From contig NZ_CP141799.1 of the NCBI RefSeq assembly GCF_035621475.1, positions 2,468,501-2,532,500 on the forward strand: DNA of 64,000 nucleotides, in the 5' to 3' direction. The DNA is from Pseudomonas paeninsulae (GTDB lineage: Bacteria; Pseudomonadota; Gammaproteobacteria; Pseudomonadales; Pseudomonadaceae). The notes below the pieces were generated by a model. The model searched no databases, was not told the origin of the DNA, and was given only the letters and a program-made list of their open reading frames with translations. How positions within the stretch are numbered: position 1 is the stretch's first letter; each line of letters opens with the position of its first letter. Of the stretch, positions 7,679 through 17,525 are shown one piece after another. Position numbers and translations under genes: made by a program.

Positions 7679-10600
7679 ATGAGTCATCTACTCGACCAAT
7701 TGCGTTTCTTCAACCGTAAGCAGGGTGAATTCGCCGATGGTCATGGCGAAACCCGTATCGAGTCCCGCGACTGGGAGAACGTCTACCGTTCGCGCTGGCA
7801 GTACGACAAGATCGTGCGTTCCACCCACGGGGTGAACTGCACCGGCTCGTGCTCCTGGAAGATCTACGTGAAGAACGGTCTGATCACCTGGGAAACCCAG
7901 CAGACCGATTACCCGCGCACCCGCAACGACCTGCCCAATCACGAGCCACGCGGCTGTCCGCGCGGGGCTAGCTACAGCTGGTACATCTACAGCGCCAACC
8001 GCCTGAAGTACCCGAAAATCCGCAAGCCGCTGTTGAAACTCTGGCGTGAAGCGCGGGCTACTATGGCCCCGGTGCAGGCCTGGGCGAGCATTGTCGAGGA
8101 TCCGGTCAAGGCCGAGTCCTACAAGAGCAAGCGCGGCATGGGTGGCTTCATCCGCTCGAGCTGGGACGAAGTCAACGAGATCATCGCCGCGGCCAACGTC
8201 TACACCGTTAAAGAGCACGGCCCGGACCGCGTGGTCGGCTTCTCGCCGATCCCGGCCATGTCGATGGTCAGCTACGCCGCCGGTTCGCGTTACCTGTCGC
8301 TGATCGGTGGCGTGTGCCTGAGCTTCTACGACTGGTATTGCGACCTGCCGCCGGCTTCGCCGCAAGTGTGGGGCGAGCAGACCGACGTGCCGGAATCGGC
8401 CGACTGGTACAACTCCAACTACATCATTGCCTGGGGCTCTAACGTGCCGCAGACGCGCACCCCGGATGCACACTTCTTCACCGAAGTGCGCTACAAGGGC
8501 ACCAAGACCGTGTCCATCACTCCGGATTACTCCGAGGTGGCCAAGCTTACCGACCTCTGGCTGAACCCCAAGCAGGGCACCGATGCGGCGCTGGCCCAGG
8601 CGTTCAACCACGTCATCTTCAAAGAATTCCACCTCGACAAGCCGAGCGCTTACTTCACCGACTACGTGCGTCGCTATACCGACTTCCCGATGCTGGTGCT
8701 GCTCAAGGATCACGTCGGCGCCACCCCGGAACTCAACGGCTACCAGCCGGATCGTTTCCTGCGTGCCGCTGACCTGGCCGCCAACCTGGATCAGGAAAAC
8801 AATCCCGAGTGGAAGACCATCGCGCTGGACAGCGACACCAATCAACTGGTGTCGCCGTTGGGTTCGATCGGCTACCGCTGGGGCGAGAAGGGCAAGTGGA
8901 ACATCGAAGCCCGTGAAGGCGGCGATGGTCGCGAGGTCAATCTGCAACTCAGCCTGATCGGCGAAGAGATAGCCGAAGTGGCCTTCCCGTACTTCGGCGG
9001 CCAGACCCACGAGCACTTCCAGCATGTCGCCGGCGAAGCCGTGCAACTGCGTCGCGTACCGGTACGCAGCATTACGCTGGCCGACGGCAGCCAAGCCAAG
9101 GTCGCCACCGTGTTCGACCTGTCGGCAGCCAATCTGGCGATCGACCGCGGCCTGGGTGGTGGCAACGTCGCCAAGGACTACGACGATGCCACTGTGCCAG
9201 GCACTCCGGCCTGGCAGGAACTGATCACCGGCGTGTCGCGCGAGAAGGCGATCCAGATCGCCCGCGAATTTGCCGACAACGCCGACAAGACCAAGGGTCG
9301 CAGCATGATCATCGTCGGTGCGGCGATGAACCACTGGTACCACATGGACATGAACTACCGCGGCCTCATCAACATGTTGATGATGTGTGGTTGTGTCGGC
9401 CAAACCGGTGGCGGCTGGGCTCACTACGTCGGCCAGGAAAAACTGCGTCCGCAGTGTGGCTGGTTGCCTCTGGCCTTTGGTCTGGACTGGAGCCGTCCGC
9501 CACGCCAGATGAACGGTACCAGCTTCTTCTATGCCCACAGCTCGCAATGGCGTCACGAGACGATGAGCATGCACGAAGTGCTCTCGCCGCTGGCCGACAA
9601 GTCGCAGTTCCCCGAGCATGCGCTGGACTACAACATCCGCGCCGAACGCGCCGGCTGGCTGCCGAGTGCGCCGCAGATGAACCGTAACCCGCTGCAAATC
9701 ACCAAGGATGCGGCAGCTGCCGGCATGTCGCCGGTGGATTACGTGCTCAAGTCGCTGCAGGACGAGTCGCTGCGTTTCTCCTGCGAGCAGCCGGATAGCC
9801 CGGAGAACTTCCCGCGCAACATGTTCATCTGGCGTTCCAACCTGCTGGGCAGCTCGGGCAAGGGCCACGAGTACATGCTCAAGTACCTGCTGGGCACCAA
9901 GAACGGCGTGATGAACGAAGACCTTGGCACACGTGGCGGGGTCAAGCCGAGCGATGTCGAGTGGGTTGACGAAGGTGCGATCGGCAAGCTCGACCTGGTC
10001 ACCACCCTGGACTTCCGCATGTCTTCCACCTGCGTCTACTCGGACATCGTGTTGCCGACGGCGACCTGGTACGAGAAGGACGACATGAACACCTCGGACA
10101 TGCACCCGTTTATCCACCCGCTGTCCGCGGCCATCGATCCGGCCTGGGAATCGCGTTCCGATTGGGAAATCTACAAGGGCATCGCCAAGGCCTTCTCCGA
10201 GATGTCGGTCGGCCATCTGGGCGTCGAGCAGGATCTGGTCACTATTCCGATGCAGCACGACAGCGTCGGCGAACTGGCCCAGCCGTTCGGCGGTATCGAC
10301 TGGAAAACTGCAGGCGAAGTCCCGGTACCAGGCAAGAACTGCCCGAATATGACCGTGGTCGAACGCGACTACCCGAACGTCTACAAGAAGTTCAGCTCCC
10401 TCGGCCCGTTGCTCGACAAGCTGGGTAACGGCGGCAAGGGCATCAACTGGAACACCGAGCATGAGGTCGAATTCCTCGGCGAACTCAACCACAAGGTGCG
10501 TGCCGAAGGCGTCAGCCAAGGCCGGCCACAGATCGAGACGGCCATCGATGCCTGCGAGGTGATCCTCACCTTGGCCCCGGAAACCAACGGCCACGTAGCG

Positions 10601-11449
10601 CTCAAGGCCTGGGCGGCGTTGTCCGAGTTCACCGGCCTGGATCACAGCCACCTGGCGATCTCCAAGGCGCACGAGGCGATTCGCTTTCGCGACATCCAGG
10701 CGCAGCCGCGCAAGATCATCTCCAGTCCGACCTGGTCGGGTCTGGAAGACGAGAAGGTCAGCTACAACGCCGGCTACACCAACGTCCACGAGTTCATCCC
10801 ATGGCGCACCATCACCGGCCGTCAGCAGTTTTACCAGGATCACCCGTGGATGCAGGCGTTTGGCGAGCAGCTGATGAGCTACCGGCCGCCGATCAACACC
10901 CGCACCATCGATGCAGTGAAGGGCAAGCAGCCTAACGGCCACACCGAGATTGTTCTCAACTGGATCACCCCGCACCAGAAGTGGGGCATCCACAGCACCT
11001 ACAGCGACAACCTGATCATGCTCACCCTGAGCCGTGGTGGGCCGATCATCTGGCTCTCGGAAACCGACGCCAAGCGTGCCGGTATCGAGGACAACGACTG
11101 GGTCGAATGCTTCAACGTCAACGGCGCTCTGGTCGCCCGTGCGGTAGTTAGCCAGCGGGTCAAGGACGGCATGGTGATGATGTACCACGCCCAGGAACGC
11201 ATCATAAACATGCCCGGCAGCGAGATGACCAAGACCCGCGGCGGCCACCACAACTCGGTGACCCGCGTGGTGCTCAAGCCGACCCATATGATCGGTGGCT
11301 ATGCCCAGCAGGCCTACGGTTTCAACTATTACGGCACGGTTGGTTGCAACCGCGACGAATTCGTCGTGGTACGCAAGATGGACAAGATCGACTGGCTTGA
11401 TGGCACAGACGACGAAGCTCTGCCACAACCCCTGCCGCAAGACATTTGA
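7679..11449 (+). CDS. narG: Respiratory nitrate reductase alpha subunit NarG
   Basis: Catalytic molybdenum subunit of the membrane-bound nitrate reductase, 1256 residues, facing the cytoplasm. The FS0 iron-sulfur site is visible as His50, Cys54, Cys58 and Cys93, and the Mo ligand Asp222 in FYDWYCDLPPAS, all at the E. coli positions. A vestigial twin-arginine-like stretch lies near residue 35 (NVYRSRWQYDK). The bis-MGD domains extend to the C-terminus (YGTVGCNRDEFVVVRKMD). GAGAGGA stands eight bases ahead of the ATG. It passes electrons from NarH to nitrate. The gene is intact and the codon use is like its neighbours. Confidence 0.98.
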   Translation: MSHLLDQLRFFNRKQGEFADGHGETRIESRDWENVYRSRWQYDKIVRSTHGVNCTGSCSWKIYVKNGLITWETQQTDYPRTRNDLPNHEPRGCPRGASYSWYIYSANRLKYPKIRKPLLKLWREARATMAPVQAWASIVEDPVKAESYKSKRGMGGFIRSSWDEVNEIIAAANVYTVKEHGPDRVVGFSPIPAMSMVSYAAGSRYLSLIGGVCLSFYDWYCDLPPASPQVWGEQTDVPESADWYNSNYIIAWGSNVPQTRTPDAHFFTEVRYKGTKTVSITPDYSEVAKLTDLWLNPKQGTDAALAQAFNHVIFKEFHLDKPSAYFTDYVRRYTDFPMLVLLKDHVGATPELNGYQPDRFLRAADLAANLDQENNPEWKTIALDSDTNQLVSPLGSIGYRWGEKGKWNIEAREGGDGREVNLQLSLIGEEIAEVAFPYFGGQTHEHFQHVAGEAVQLRRVPVRSITLADGSQAKVATVFDLSAANLAIDRGLGGGNVAKDYDDATVPGTPAWQELITGVSREKAIQIAREFADNADKTKGRSMIIVGAAMNHWYHMDMNYRGLINMLMMCGCVGQTGGGWAHYVGQEKLRPQCGWLPLAFGLDWSRPPRQMNGTSFFYAHSSQWRHETMSMHEVLSPLADKSQFPEHALDYNIRAERAGWLPSAPQMNRNPLQITKDAAAAGMSPVDYVLKSLQDESLRFSCEQPDSPENFPRNMFIWRSNLLGSSGKGHEYMLKYLLGTKNGVMNEDLGTRGGVKPSDVEWVDEGAIGKLDLVTTLDFRMSSTCVYSDIVLPTATWYEKDDMNTSDMHPFIHPLSAAIDPAWESRSDWEIYKGIAKAFSEMSVGHLGVEQDLVTIPMQHDSVGELAQPFGGIDWKTAGEVPVPGKNCPNMTVVERDYPNVYKKFSSLGPLLDKLGNGGKGINWNTEHEVEFLGELNHKVRAEGVSQGRPQIETAIDACEVILTLAPETNGHVALKAWAALSEFTGLDHSHLAISKAHEAIRFRDIQAQPRKIISSPTWSGLEDEKVSYNAGYTNVHEFIPWRTITGRQQFYQDHPWMQAFGEQLMSYRPPINTRTIDAVKGKQPNGHTEIVLNWITPHQKWGIHSTYSDNLIMLTLSRGGPIIWLSETDAKRAGIEDNDWVECFNVNGALVARAVVSQRVKDGMVMMYHAQERIINMPGSEMTKTRGGHHNSVTRVVLKPTHMIGGYAQQAYGFNYYGTVGCNRDEFVVVRKMDKIDWLDGTDDEALPQPLPQDI

Positions 11450-11460
11450 GGAGCTCTGCC

Positions 11461-12999
11461 ATGAAAATTCGTTCGCAAGTAGGCATGGTCCTCAACCTGG
11501 ACAAGTGCATCGGTTGCCACACCTGTTCGATCACCTGCAAAAACGTCTGGACCAGCCGCGAAGGTATGGAATACGCCTGGTTCAACAACGTCGAAACCAA
11601 GCCAGGGATCGGCTACCCCAAGGAATGGGAAAACCAGGACAAGTGGAAGGGCGGCTGGATCCGCAACAAGGACGGCTCGATCAATCCGAAGATTGGCGGC
11701 AAATTCCGCGTACTGGCGAATATCTTCGCCAACCCGGATCTGCCGACCATTGACGACTACTACGAGCCGTTCGATTTCGACTACCAGCACCTGCACACCG
11801 CGCCCCTGGGTGAGCACCAACCGACCGCTCGGCCGCGCTCGGTGATCAGCGGCAAGCGTATGCAGAAGATCGAGTGGGGCCCGAACTGGGAAGAGATTCT
11901 CGGTACCGAGTTCGCCAAGCGGCGTAAGGACAAGAACTTCGACCAGATCCAGGCCGACATCTATGGCGAGTATGAAAATACTTTCATGATGTACCTGCCG
12001 CGTCTGTGCGAGCACTGCCTCAACCCGACCTGCGCGGCTTCCTGCCCGAGCGGGGCGATCTACAAGCGCGAAGAAGACGGCATCGTCCTCATCGACCAGG
12101 AAAAGTGCCGCGGCTGGCGCATGTGCATCAGCGGCTGCCCGTACAAGAAAATCTACTTCAACTGGAAGAGCGGAAAATCCGAGAAGTGCATCTTCTGCTA
12201 CCCGCGCATCGAGGCCGGCATGCCGACCGTGTGTTCGGAAACCTGCGTCGGCCGCATCCGCTACCTCGGCGTGTTGTTGTATGACGCCGACCGCATCCTT
12301 GAAGTGGCCAGCACGCCGAACGAACAGGATCTGTACCACAAGCAACTGGAGATTTTCCTCGACCCGAATGACCCGAAGGTCATCGCCCAGGCCCTGGCCG
12401 ACGGCGTACCGATGTCGGTGATCGACGCCGCGCAGAAATCCCCGGTGTACAAACTGGCGGTTGACTGGAAGCTGGCGCTGCCGCTGCACCCGGAATACCG
12501 CACCCTGCCGATGGTCTGGTACGTGCCGCCGCTGTCGCCGATCCAGAACGCCGCGACCGCTGGCACCGTAGGCATGAACGGGGTGATCCCGGATGTCGAC
12601 AGCCTGCGCATTCCGCTGCGTTACCTGGCCAACCTGCTCACCGCCGGCGACGTCATCCCGGTCAAGTTGGCGCTCAAGCGGCTGCTGGCCATGCGGGCCT
12701 ACAAGCGTTCCGAGCAAGTGGACGGCGTGCAGGACCTGCAGGTGCTGGCCGATGTCGGCCTGAGCGTGGCGCAAGTCGAAGACATGTACCGCTACTTGGC
12801 CATCGCCAACTACGAAGACCGCTTCGTCATCCCCAGTGCGCACCGTGAGGAGGCGACCAGCGATGCCTTCGCCGAGCGTTCCGGCTGTGGCTTCAGCTTC
12901 GGCAGCGGTTGTGGCGGCTCCTCCGACACCAACATGTTCGGGGCGAAGAAGGCCAACAAGCGCGACATCCTCAAAACCGTACAGATGTGGGAGGAGTGA
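11461..12999 (+). CDS. narH: Respiratory nitrate reductase beta subunit NarH
   Basis: Electron-transfer subunit of 512 residues with four iron-sulfur clusters. The first Cys group is Cys16, Cys19, Cys22, Cys26 (CIGCHTC); the others follow at about 183-195 (CEHCLNPTCAASC), 216-228 (CRGWRMCISGC, where Trp replaces a Cys so that this is the 3Fe-4S site) and 243-262 (CIFC and a later Cys). The ATG at 11461 with GAGGAG upstream is preferred to a TTG at 11446. The Cys/Gly-rich tail (GCGFSFGSGCGGS) is a family trait. It starts 11 bases after the narG stop. Confidence 0.97.
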   Translation: MKIRSQVGMVLNLDKCIGCHTCSITCKNVWTSREGMEYAWFNNVETKPGIGYPKEWENQDKWKGGWIRNKDGSINPKIGGKFRVLANIFANPDLPTIDDYYEPFDFDYQHLHTAPLGEHQPTARPRSVISGKRMQKIEWGPNWEEILGTEFAKRRKDKNFDQIQADIYGEYENTFMMYLPRLCEHCLNPTCAASCPSGAIYKREEDGIVLIDQEKCRGWRMCISGCPYKKIYFNWKSGKSEKCIFCYPRIEAGMPTVCSETCVGRIRYLGVLLYDADRILEVASTPNEQDLYHKQLEIFLDPNDPKVIAQALADGVPMSVIDAAQKSPVYKLAVDWKLALPLHPEYRTLPMVWYVPPLSPIQNAATAGTVGMNGVIPDVDSLRIPLRYLANLLTAGDVIPVKLALKRLLAMRAYKRSEQVDGVQDLQVLADVGLSVAQVEDMYRYLAIANYEDRFVIPSAHREEATSDAFAERSGCGFSFGSGCGGSSDTNMFGAKKANKRDILKTVQMWEE

Positions 13000-13001
13000 G
13001 C

Positions 13002-13757
13002 ATGCAAATTCTCAAGGTGATTTCACTGCTGCTGGATTATCCGACCGAGCAGTTGCTGGAGGGCCGGGCCGAGTTGGCCCTGGCCGTCGACGCCTCGCGG
13101 GAAATCAGCCCGGCGCAACGCGGCGCGCTGCACGAGCTGCTGGCACTGATCTGCGACAACGACCTGATGGATGGCCAGGAGCACTATGGTGCGCTGTTCG
13201 GTCGTGGTCGCTCGCTGTCGCTGCTGTTGTTCGAGCACGTACACGGCGAGTCGCGTGATCGTGGTCAGGCGATGGTCGACATGATGGCGCAGTACGAGGA
13301 AGCCGGTTTCGCCATCGGCATCAAGGAACTGCCCGACTACATCCCGCTGTACCTGGAGTTTCTCTCCACCCGCGAAGACCTGGAGGCCCGCGAGGGCCTG
13401 GCCGATGTCAGTCATCTGCTGACGTTGTTGGCTACTCGTCTGGACGAGCGCGAAAGTGCCTATGCCGGCTGCTTCCGCGCACTGCTGCAGATCGCCGGGG
13501 TCGAACCGCAGGAAGCCATGGCCGAGATGCGCGAACAGGTCGCTGCCGAGGTACGCGACGACTCGCTCGAAGCCCTCGACAAGATCTGGGAGGAGGAGGC
13601 CGTGGACTTCCTCCAAGCCGAGCAGCAAGACCGTTGCCCGAGCCAGACCAGCTTGCCGGGCAAGGCCCGTGAAGAGTCGGCGGTGCCGTTGCACTGGGTT
13701 GATTTCAATCAGGATGGGTTGGCCACCGAGCTGACCCAGGAGGTGCGCAATGTCTAA
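13002..13757 (+). CDS. narJ: Nitrate reductase assembly chaperone NarJ
   Basis: Cytoplasmic chaperone of 251 residues of the TorD/NarJ all-helical family, needed to insert the molybdenum cofactor into NarG and to attach NarGH to NarI. The N-terminal half contains the family pattern VISLLLDYPTEQL and the conserved helix LPDYIPLYLEFLS. The C-terminal 60 residues are acidic and probably unordered. GAGGAG eight bases upstream fixes the ATG at 13002, two bases after the narH stop. Its last eight bases overlap narI, indicating translational coupling. Confidence 0.95.
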   Translation: MQILKVISLLLDYPTEQLLEGRAELALAVDASREISPAQRGALHELLALICDNDLMDGQEHYGALFGRGRSLSLLLFEHVHGESRDRGQAMVDMMAQYEEAGFAIGIKELPDYIPLYLEFLSTREDLEAREGLADVSHLLTLLATRLDERESAYAGCFRALLQIAGVEPQEAMAEMREQVAAEVRDDSLEALDKIWEEEAVDFLQAEQQDRCPSQTSLPGKAREESAVPLHWVDFNQDGLATELTQEVRNV

Positions 13758-14562
13758 CTTCAATCTGATGGCGTTCGGGGTTTATCCCTACATCGCCCTG
13801 GCTATCTGCATCATCGGCAGCTGGGCGCGTTTCGACCTGTCGCAGTACAGCTGGAAGGCCGGATCGAGCCAGATATTCGCCCGCTCGGCGGCCGAGCAAC
13901 GCTACATGCGCATCGCCAGCAACCTGTTCCACGTCGGCGTGCTGTTCGTCCTGGCCGGTCACTTCGTCGGCCTGTTGATGCCCGCAGCGCTCTACCACGT
14001 GTTTATCAGTACCGAGAACAAGCAATTGCTGGCCATGGTCTCCGGCGGCTTCTTCGGCGTGCTGTGCCTGATCGGCCTGCTGATGCTGCTTAAACGGCGT
14101 ATGTCCGACGCGCGGGTGCGAGCCAGTTCCACCACCTCGGACATCGTCCTCCTGTTCGTGCTGCTGACGCAGTTGCTGCTTGGCCTGTTGAGCATCTTCG
14201 TCTCGGCCGGCCACATGGACGGCTCGGTGATGGTGCTGCTGGCCGACTGGGCACAATACACCGTCACCCTGCAGCCAGTGGCCGCGGCCGCCAGCATCGA
14301 ATCGGTGAGCGTGGTGTACAAGCTGCACGTGTTCCTCGGGATGACCCTGTTCGTGCTGTTCCCCTTCACCCGCCTGGTGCACATCATCAGCGCACCGGTG
14401 TGGTACCTGGGACGGCGCTACCAGATCGTCCGGCAGAAGGCTGTGCGTCCGGTTGCGCAACGGCCGCAGGTGCGTCCGCTCGCACAACCTGCTCATGAGA
14501 GACCTGTGCAAGCGCCGCAGCCTGGCTATGCCTTTAGCGCCGCCAAGGCCAAGGATATCTAA
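13750..14562 (+). CDS. narI: Respiratory nitrate reductase gamma subunit NarI
   Basis: Membrane cytochrome b that oxidises quinol and passes electrons to NarH; 270 residues with five membrane helices. The four heme ligands are visible as His61, His71, His193 and His211, spaced as in E. coli NarI (56, 66, 187, 205). The protein is longer than the usual 225-230 residues: after residue 228 comes a Pro/Gln/Ala/Arg-rich tail of about 40 residues (repeated RPVAQ/RPLAQ-like units) that should lie in the cytoplasm. Inference: the tail may contact NarGH or the next gene product; it may also be neutral. Confidence 0.96.
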   Translation: MSNFNLMAFGVYPYIALAICIIGSWARFDLSQYSWKAGSSQIFARSAAEQRYMRIASNLFHVGVLFVLAGHFVGLLMPAALYHVFISTENKQLLAMVSGGFFGVLCLIGLLMLLKRRMSDARVRASSTTSDIVLLFVLLTQLLLGLLSIFVSAGHMDGSVMVLLADWAQYTVTLQPVAAAASIESVSVVYKLHVFLGMTLFVLFPFTRLVHIISAPVWYLGRRYQIVRQKAVRPVAQRPQVRPLAQPAHERPVQAPQPGYAFSAAKAKDI

Positions 14563-14659
14563 CAGGCCAGTGGTGTCGGGTGGGCCGGGCGGCGATCCGC
14601 AGCGGCCCACCACAGCTGGTACGTGAATGAATGATGTAAGCGCTAACGAGGAATTTCTC

Positions 14660-15631
14660 ATGGGATGTGGATGCGGTGGTAGCAATGCAGGGCAGGGCGG
14701 GTGCGGCGGACAAAAGCCGCCAGTCGATCTGCTGGTTGATGCCCCTGGAGTACAAGAGGTAACTCCCCAATCGCGGCCTACGGCCGATGAGCCGGAGGCC
14801 CTTGCCGAGGAAGTCGAGTCAGCCCCCACGCTGATCGCCAGCAGCGAGCAGGAATGGCCGCGGGTCACGGTCAACGGCGTGACTATCGCGTCCGACGCCA
14901 TGGCTCAGGAGCTGCAATATCACCCGGCAGAGAGCCGCGAGGAAGCGGTGTTTCTTGCCGCCCAGGCGCTGGTGATTCGTGAACTGCTGCAGCAGCGCAT
15001 CGTCGAACTGGGCTTGTCGGTGCAGGCCGAACCTGGCGAAAGCGCGGAGGAGGCCGCTACCCGCCAGCTGATCGAGCAGGAAGTGGCGCTACCGGAGTGC
15101 GACGAGCAAAGCTGTCAGCATTATTACCAGAGCAATCGGGCGCGCTACGTCACCGCTCCCTTGCTGGCCGCGCGGCACATCCTGCTCGAGTGTGCCCCGG
15201 ACGATGCCGAGGCGCGCAGCCTGGTTCGTGAGAAAGCTGATCAGTTGCTTGAGCTGTTGCGCCAGGATGGCGGTCGCTTCGCCGAACTGGCCCTGGTCCA
15301 CTCGGCGTGTCCTTCAAAGGCCCAGGCTGGTGCGTTGGGGCAACTGAGCAAAGGCCAGACCGTGCCCGAGTTCGAGCGGCAACTGTTCAAGCTGCCTGCC
15401 GGGCTGGCCGGCCAACCGCTGGAAAGCCGCTACGGCTGGCATGTAGTCAGCGTCGATCAGCGCATCGAAGGCAAGCAATTGCCTTACGACGTGGTCGCCG
15501 ACTCGATCCGTACACTGCTGCAACAAGGCGTATGGCAGAAGGGCGTGGCTCAGTACCTGCAAACCCTGATTGGCGCGGCGACTATCGTCGGCATCCTGTT
15601 GCAAGGCGCCGATTCACCGCTGTTGCAGTAG
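14660..15631 (+). CDS. PpiC-type peptidyl-prolyl isomerase of the nar operon (NifM-like)
   Basis: Predicted 323-residue parvulin-type prolyl isomerase. The parvulin domain covers about residues 163-270 (ARHILLEC, then LGQLSKGQTVPEFE, then SRYGWHVV). The N-terminus is very unusual: MGCGCGGS followed by GQGGCGGQ, a Cys/Gly-rich head without a signal peptide, then an acidic linker (about 30-60). The ATG at 14660 with GAGG nine bases upstream is preferred over an in-frame ATG at 14627. The same kind of gene follows narI in other pseudomonads, so a role in folding or maturing nitrate reductase is likely; the Cys-rich head could bind metal. No experiment supports this here. Confidence 0.88.
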   Translation: MGCGCGGSNAGQGGCGGQKPPVDLLVDAPGVQEVTPQSRPTADEPEALAEEVESAPTLIASSEQEWPRVTVNGVTIASDAMAQELQYHPAESREEAVFLAAQALVIRELLQQRIVELGLSVQAEPGESAEEAATRQLIEQEVALPECDEQSCQHYYQSNRARYVTAPLLAARHILLECAPDDAEARSLVREKADQLLELLRQDGGRFAELALVHSACPSKAQAGALGQLSKGQTVPEFERQLFKLPAGLAGQPLESRYGWHVVSVDQRIEGKQLPYDVVADSIRTLLQQGVWQKGVAQYLQTLIGAATIVGILLQGADSPLLQ

Positions 15632-15703
15632 CCCCGATGGCAACGGTGCGCAGTGCCTGCTGCGCGCCGCGAGGCTCGATTTTTCCCAGGCATGGAGTAC
15701 CCC

Positions 15704-16696
15704 ATGAACACTGTCTTGCAGGATGGCTTTGGCCGCACTATCGATTACCTGCGCATGTCGGTCACCGACAGGTGTGACTTTCGCTGTGTCTATTGCATGG
15801 CCGAAGACATGACCTTCCTGCCGCGTCAGCAGGTACTTGGGATCGAGGAGCTGTATCGCCTGGCGGCGCTGTTCGTCGGCCTGGGGGTGAAGAAGATCCG
15901 CCTGACCGGCGGCGAACCGCTGGTGCGCAACGGCATCGTCGAGCTGTGCCAGCGCATCGCCGCCTTGCCCGGCTTGCGCGAGCTGGTGATGACCAGCAAT
16001 GGCTCGCAACTGGTCAAACTGGCCAGGCCGCTGGCCGACGCCGGGGTCAAGCGCCTGAACATCAGCCTCGACAGCCTGGATGCCGGAAAATTTCGCGGCA
16101 TCACCCGGACCGGCAGCCTGCGCCAGGTGCTGGACGGCATCGAAGCGGCGCGCGATGCCGGTTTCGAGCGGATCAAGCTCAACGCGGTGGTCATGAAAGG
16201 GCGCAACTTCGACGAAGTGCTCGACCTGGTCGACTACGCCATCGCCAAGCAGCTCGATATCAGCTTCATCGAGGAAATGCCCCTGGGCGACGTCGGCCGT
16301 TCACGTGGCGAGTCGTACTGTTCCAGCGAAGAAGTGCGCAACCTGATCAGCAGCCGGCATGCGGTACTCGATAGCGCCGAACACAGCGGCGGGCCAGCGC
16401 GCTATATCCGCCTGAAGGAGCATGCGGCTACCCGAATCGGCTTCATTTCACCGAATTCGCACAACTTCTGCAGCACCTGCAACCGCGTGCGCCTGACCGT
16501 CGAAGGCCGCCTGCTGTTGTGCCTGGGCCATGAAAACTCCATCGACCTGCGCGCCCTGGTGCGCCGCTACCCGCTGGACGACCAACCAATCATCGACGCG
16601 GTGCAGCAGGCCCTGCAACGCAAACCACTGCGCCACGAATTCAGCGCCGATGGCGAAGTGAAGATCCTGCGTTTCATGAACGCCAGCGGCGGCTGA
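15704..16696 (+). CDS. moaA: GTP 3',8-cyclase MoaA (molybdenum cofactor biosynthesis)
   Basis: Radical SAM enzyme of 330 residues that starts molybdopterin synthesis from GTP. The SAM-binding cluster motif CDFRCVYC is at about residues 22-29 and the second, GTP-binding cluster at the C-terminal side ([10 protein letters not shown] followed by a third Cys in LLLCLG). TGGEP (radical SAM) and the [12 protein letters not shown] loop are also present. GGAG six bases upstream decides for the ATG at 15704 over upstream frames. As last gene of the nar operon it supplies cofactor for NarG when nitrate reductase is induced; a housekeeping copy is expected elsewhere in the genome. Confidence 0.95.
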   Translation: MNTVLQDGFGRTIDYLRMSVTDRCDFRCVYCMAEDMTFLPRQQVLGIEELYRLAALFVGLGVKKIRLTGGEPLVRNGIVELCQRIAALPGLRELVMTSNGSQLVKLARPLADAGVKRLNISLDSLDAGKFRGITRTGSLRQVLDGIEAARDAGFERIKLNAVVMKGRNFDEVLDLVDYAIAKQLDISFIEEMPLGDVGRSRGESYCSSEEVRNLISSRHAVLDSAEHSGGPARYIRLKEHAATRIGFISPNSHNFCSTCNRVRLTVEGRLLLCLGHENSIDLRALVRRYPLDDQPIIDAVQQALQRKPLRHEFSADGEVKILRFMNASGG

Positions 16697-17216
16697 AGCC
16701 TTGTCTCCGATGCCCTATCGATAAACTCCTTTTACCTCTCAGTTGGTCGCCCTGAGCGGCCATTTCTGGGCTATGTAGCCGTTATGGGTTGAAGCGCCAT
16801 TTCCTCGGTTGAATTAGGCGCATGACTGCAGGCTATTTGTGGGTGCGTAGTCGGTTGCGCCCTAACCCACTAGATGAGGGAAGTCGACAACCGCTTGGTG
16901 GGGTACGCGGCACGCAATTTCCGCAGTTGATGTTCCGCCTCTGCTCAGCGCCACTAACCCACCCGGCAAAAGCGCGTTGCAACAGTTAACGGGTACCTAG
17001 CCATTGTTTAGCCGATTTCTGGCCTAAGGCTCGCTCTGTAGAAGCGCTTGTTACGGCTGAAGTGGCACGTCGACCGGCCGCAAAATGGCGGACTGCTCAC
17101 TTGCGCGGCTGAGTCCGCCCTGCCTGCCACAACCACTAATCAGCGTGCGCTGGCGTACAGAGCTGGCCAGGCCAGGTGGGTATAGTCGCGAGGTCTGTTT
17201 AGTCTGGGTGATCGTG
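16697..17216. other. Non-coding stretch with one palindromic repeat
   Basis: No gene is supported between moaA and the small ORF at 17217. It holds one copy of the GTGGGTTACG-type repeat (16897-16964) and a partial inverted piece ending CCTAACCCAC at 16870. No clear terminator with a T-run was found. Confidence 0.5.
16897..16964. repeat. GTGGGTTACG-type imperfect palindrome, copy 1
   Basis: Begins GTGGGGTACGCGGC and ends GCGCCACTAACCCACC, two arms that pair with each other. Related copies lie at 30558-30624 and 31781-31850. Confidence 0.6.
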
Positions 17217-17384
17217 ATGTCATTTGGGATATATATCGTCGGCTACATCATATTCATCGTCGGCCTGGCGTTTGGCGCTCATTGGCTCGACGTGCCTGCG
17301 CAGTGGATTAGCGTTGGTGTGCTCTGCCTGGCTTGGCTCGCCATCGTTCAGGGCGCGACCGTCACTGGGCAAAAAGACGCCTGA
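17217..17384 (+). CDS. Small two-helix membrane protein, unknown function
   Basis: A 55-residue hydrophobic protein: helix one at about residues 4-22 (IYIVGYIIFIVGLAFGA), a short loop with Asp and Pro, helix two at about 30-47, and a polar end with Lys and Asp. The ATG at 17217 is chosen because upstream frame residues are not membrane-like; ribosome site is weak. The pattern resembles short uncharacterised inner-membrane proteins common in Pseudomonas. No function can be assigned and no operon partner is evident. Confidence 0.5.
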   Translation: MSFGIYIVGYIIFIVGLAFGAHWLDVPAQWISVGVLCLAWLAIVQGATVTGQKDA

Positions 17385-17525
17385 CCCTTAGCGGAGCCTG
17401 GCGATTCTCGAATCGAGCGCCAAGCTCCCGTTCAAGACGTTCTCCTGCGCCGGATAACCGCCGAGTCAGGCGGCCCAGCTCGAGCCGACACTCATCCAAT
17501 CGACTCGGCGCTGCATTGACCCCCT

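Noticed and set aside
7688..11440. A 1250-codon open frame antisense to narG
   Set aside because: It is the complement of narG codons with GC-rich third positions; composition (Val, His, Asp, Gln-rich) is not protein-like and no family features are seen.
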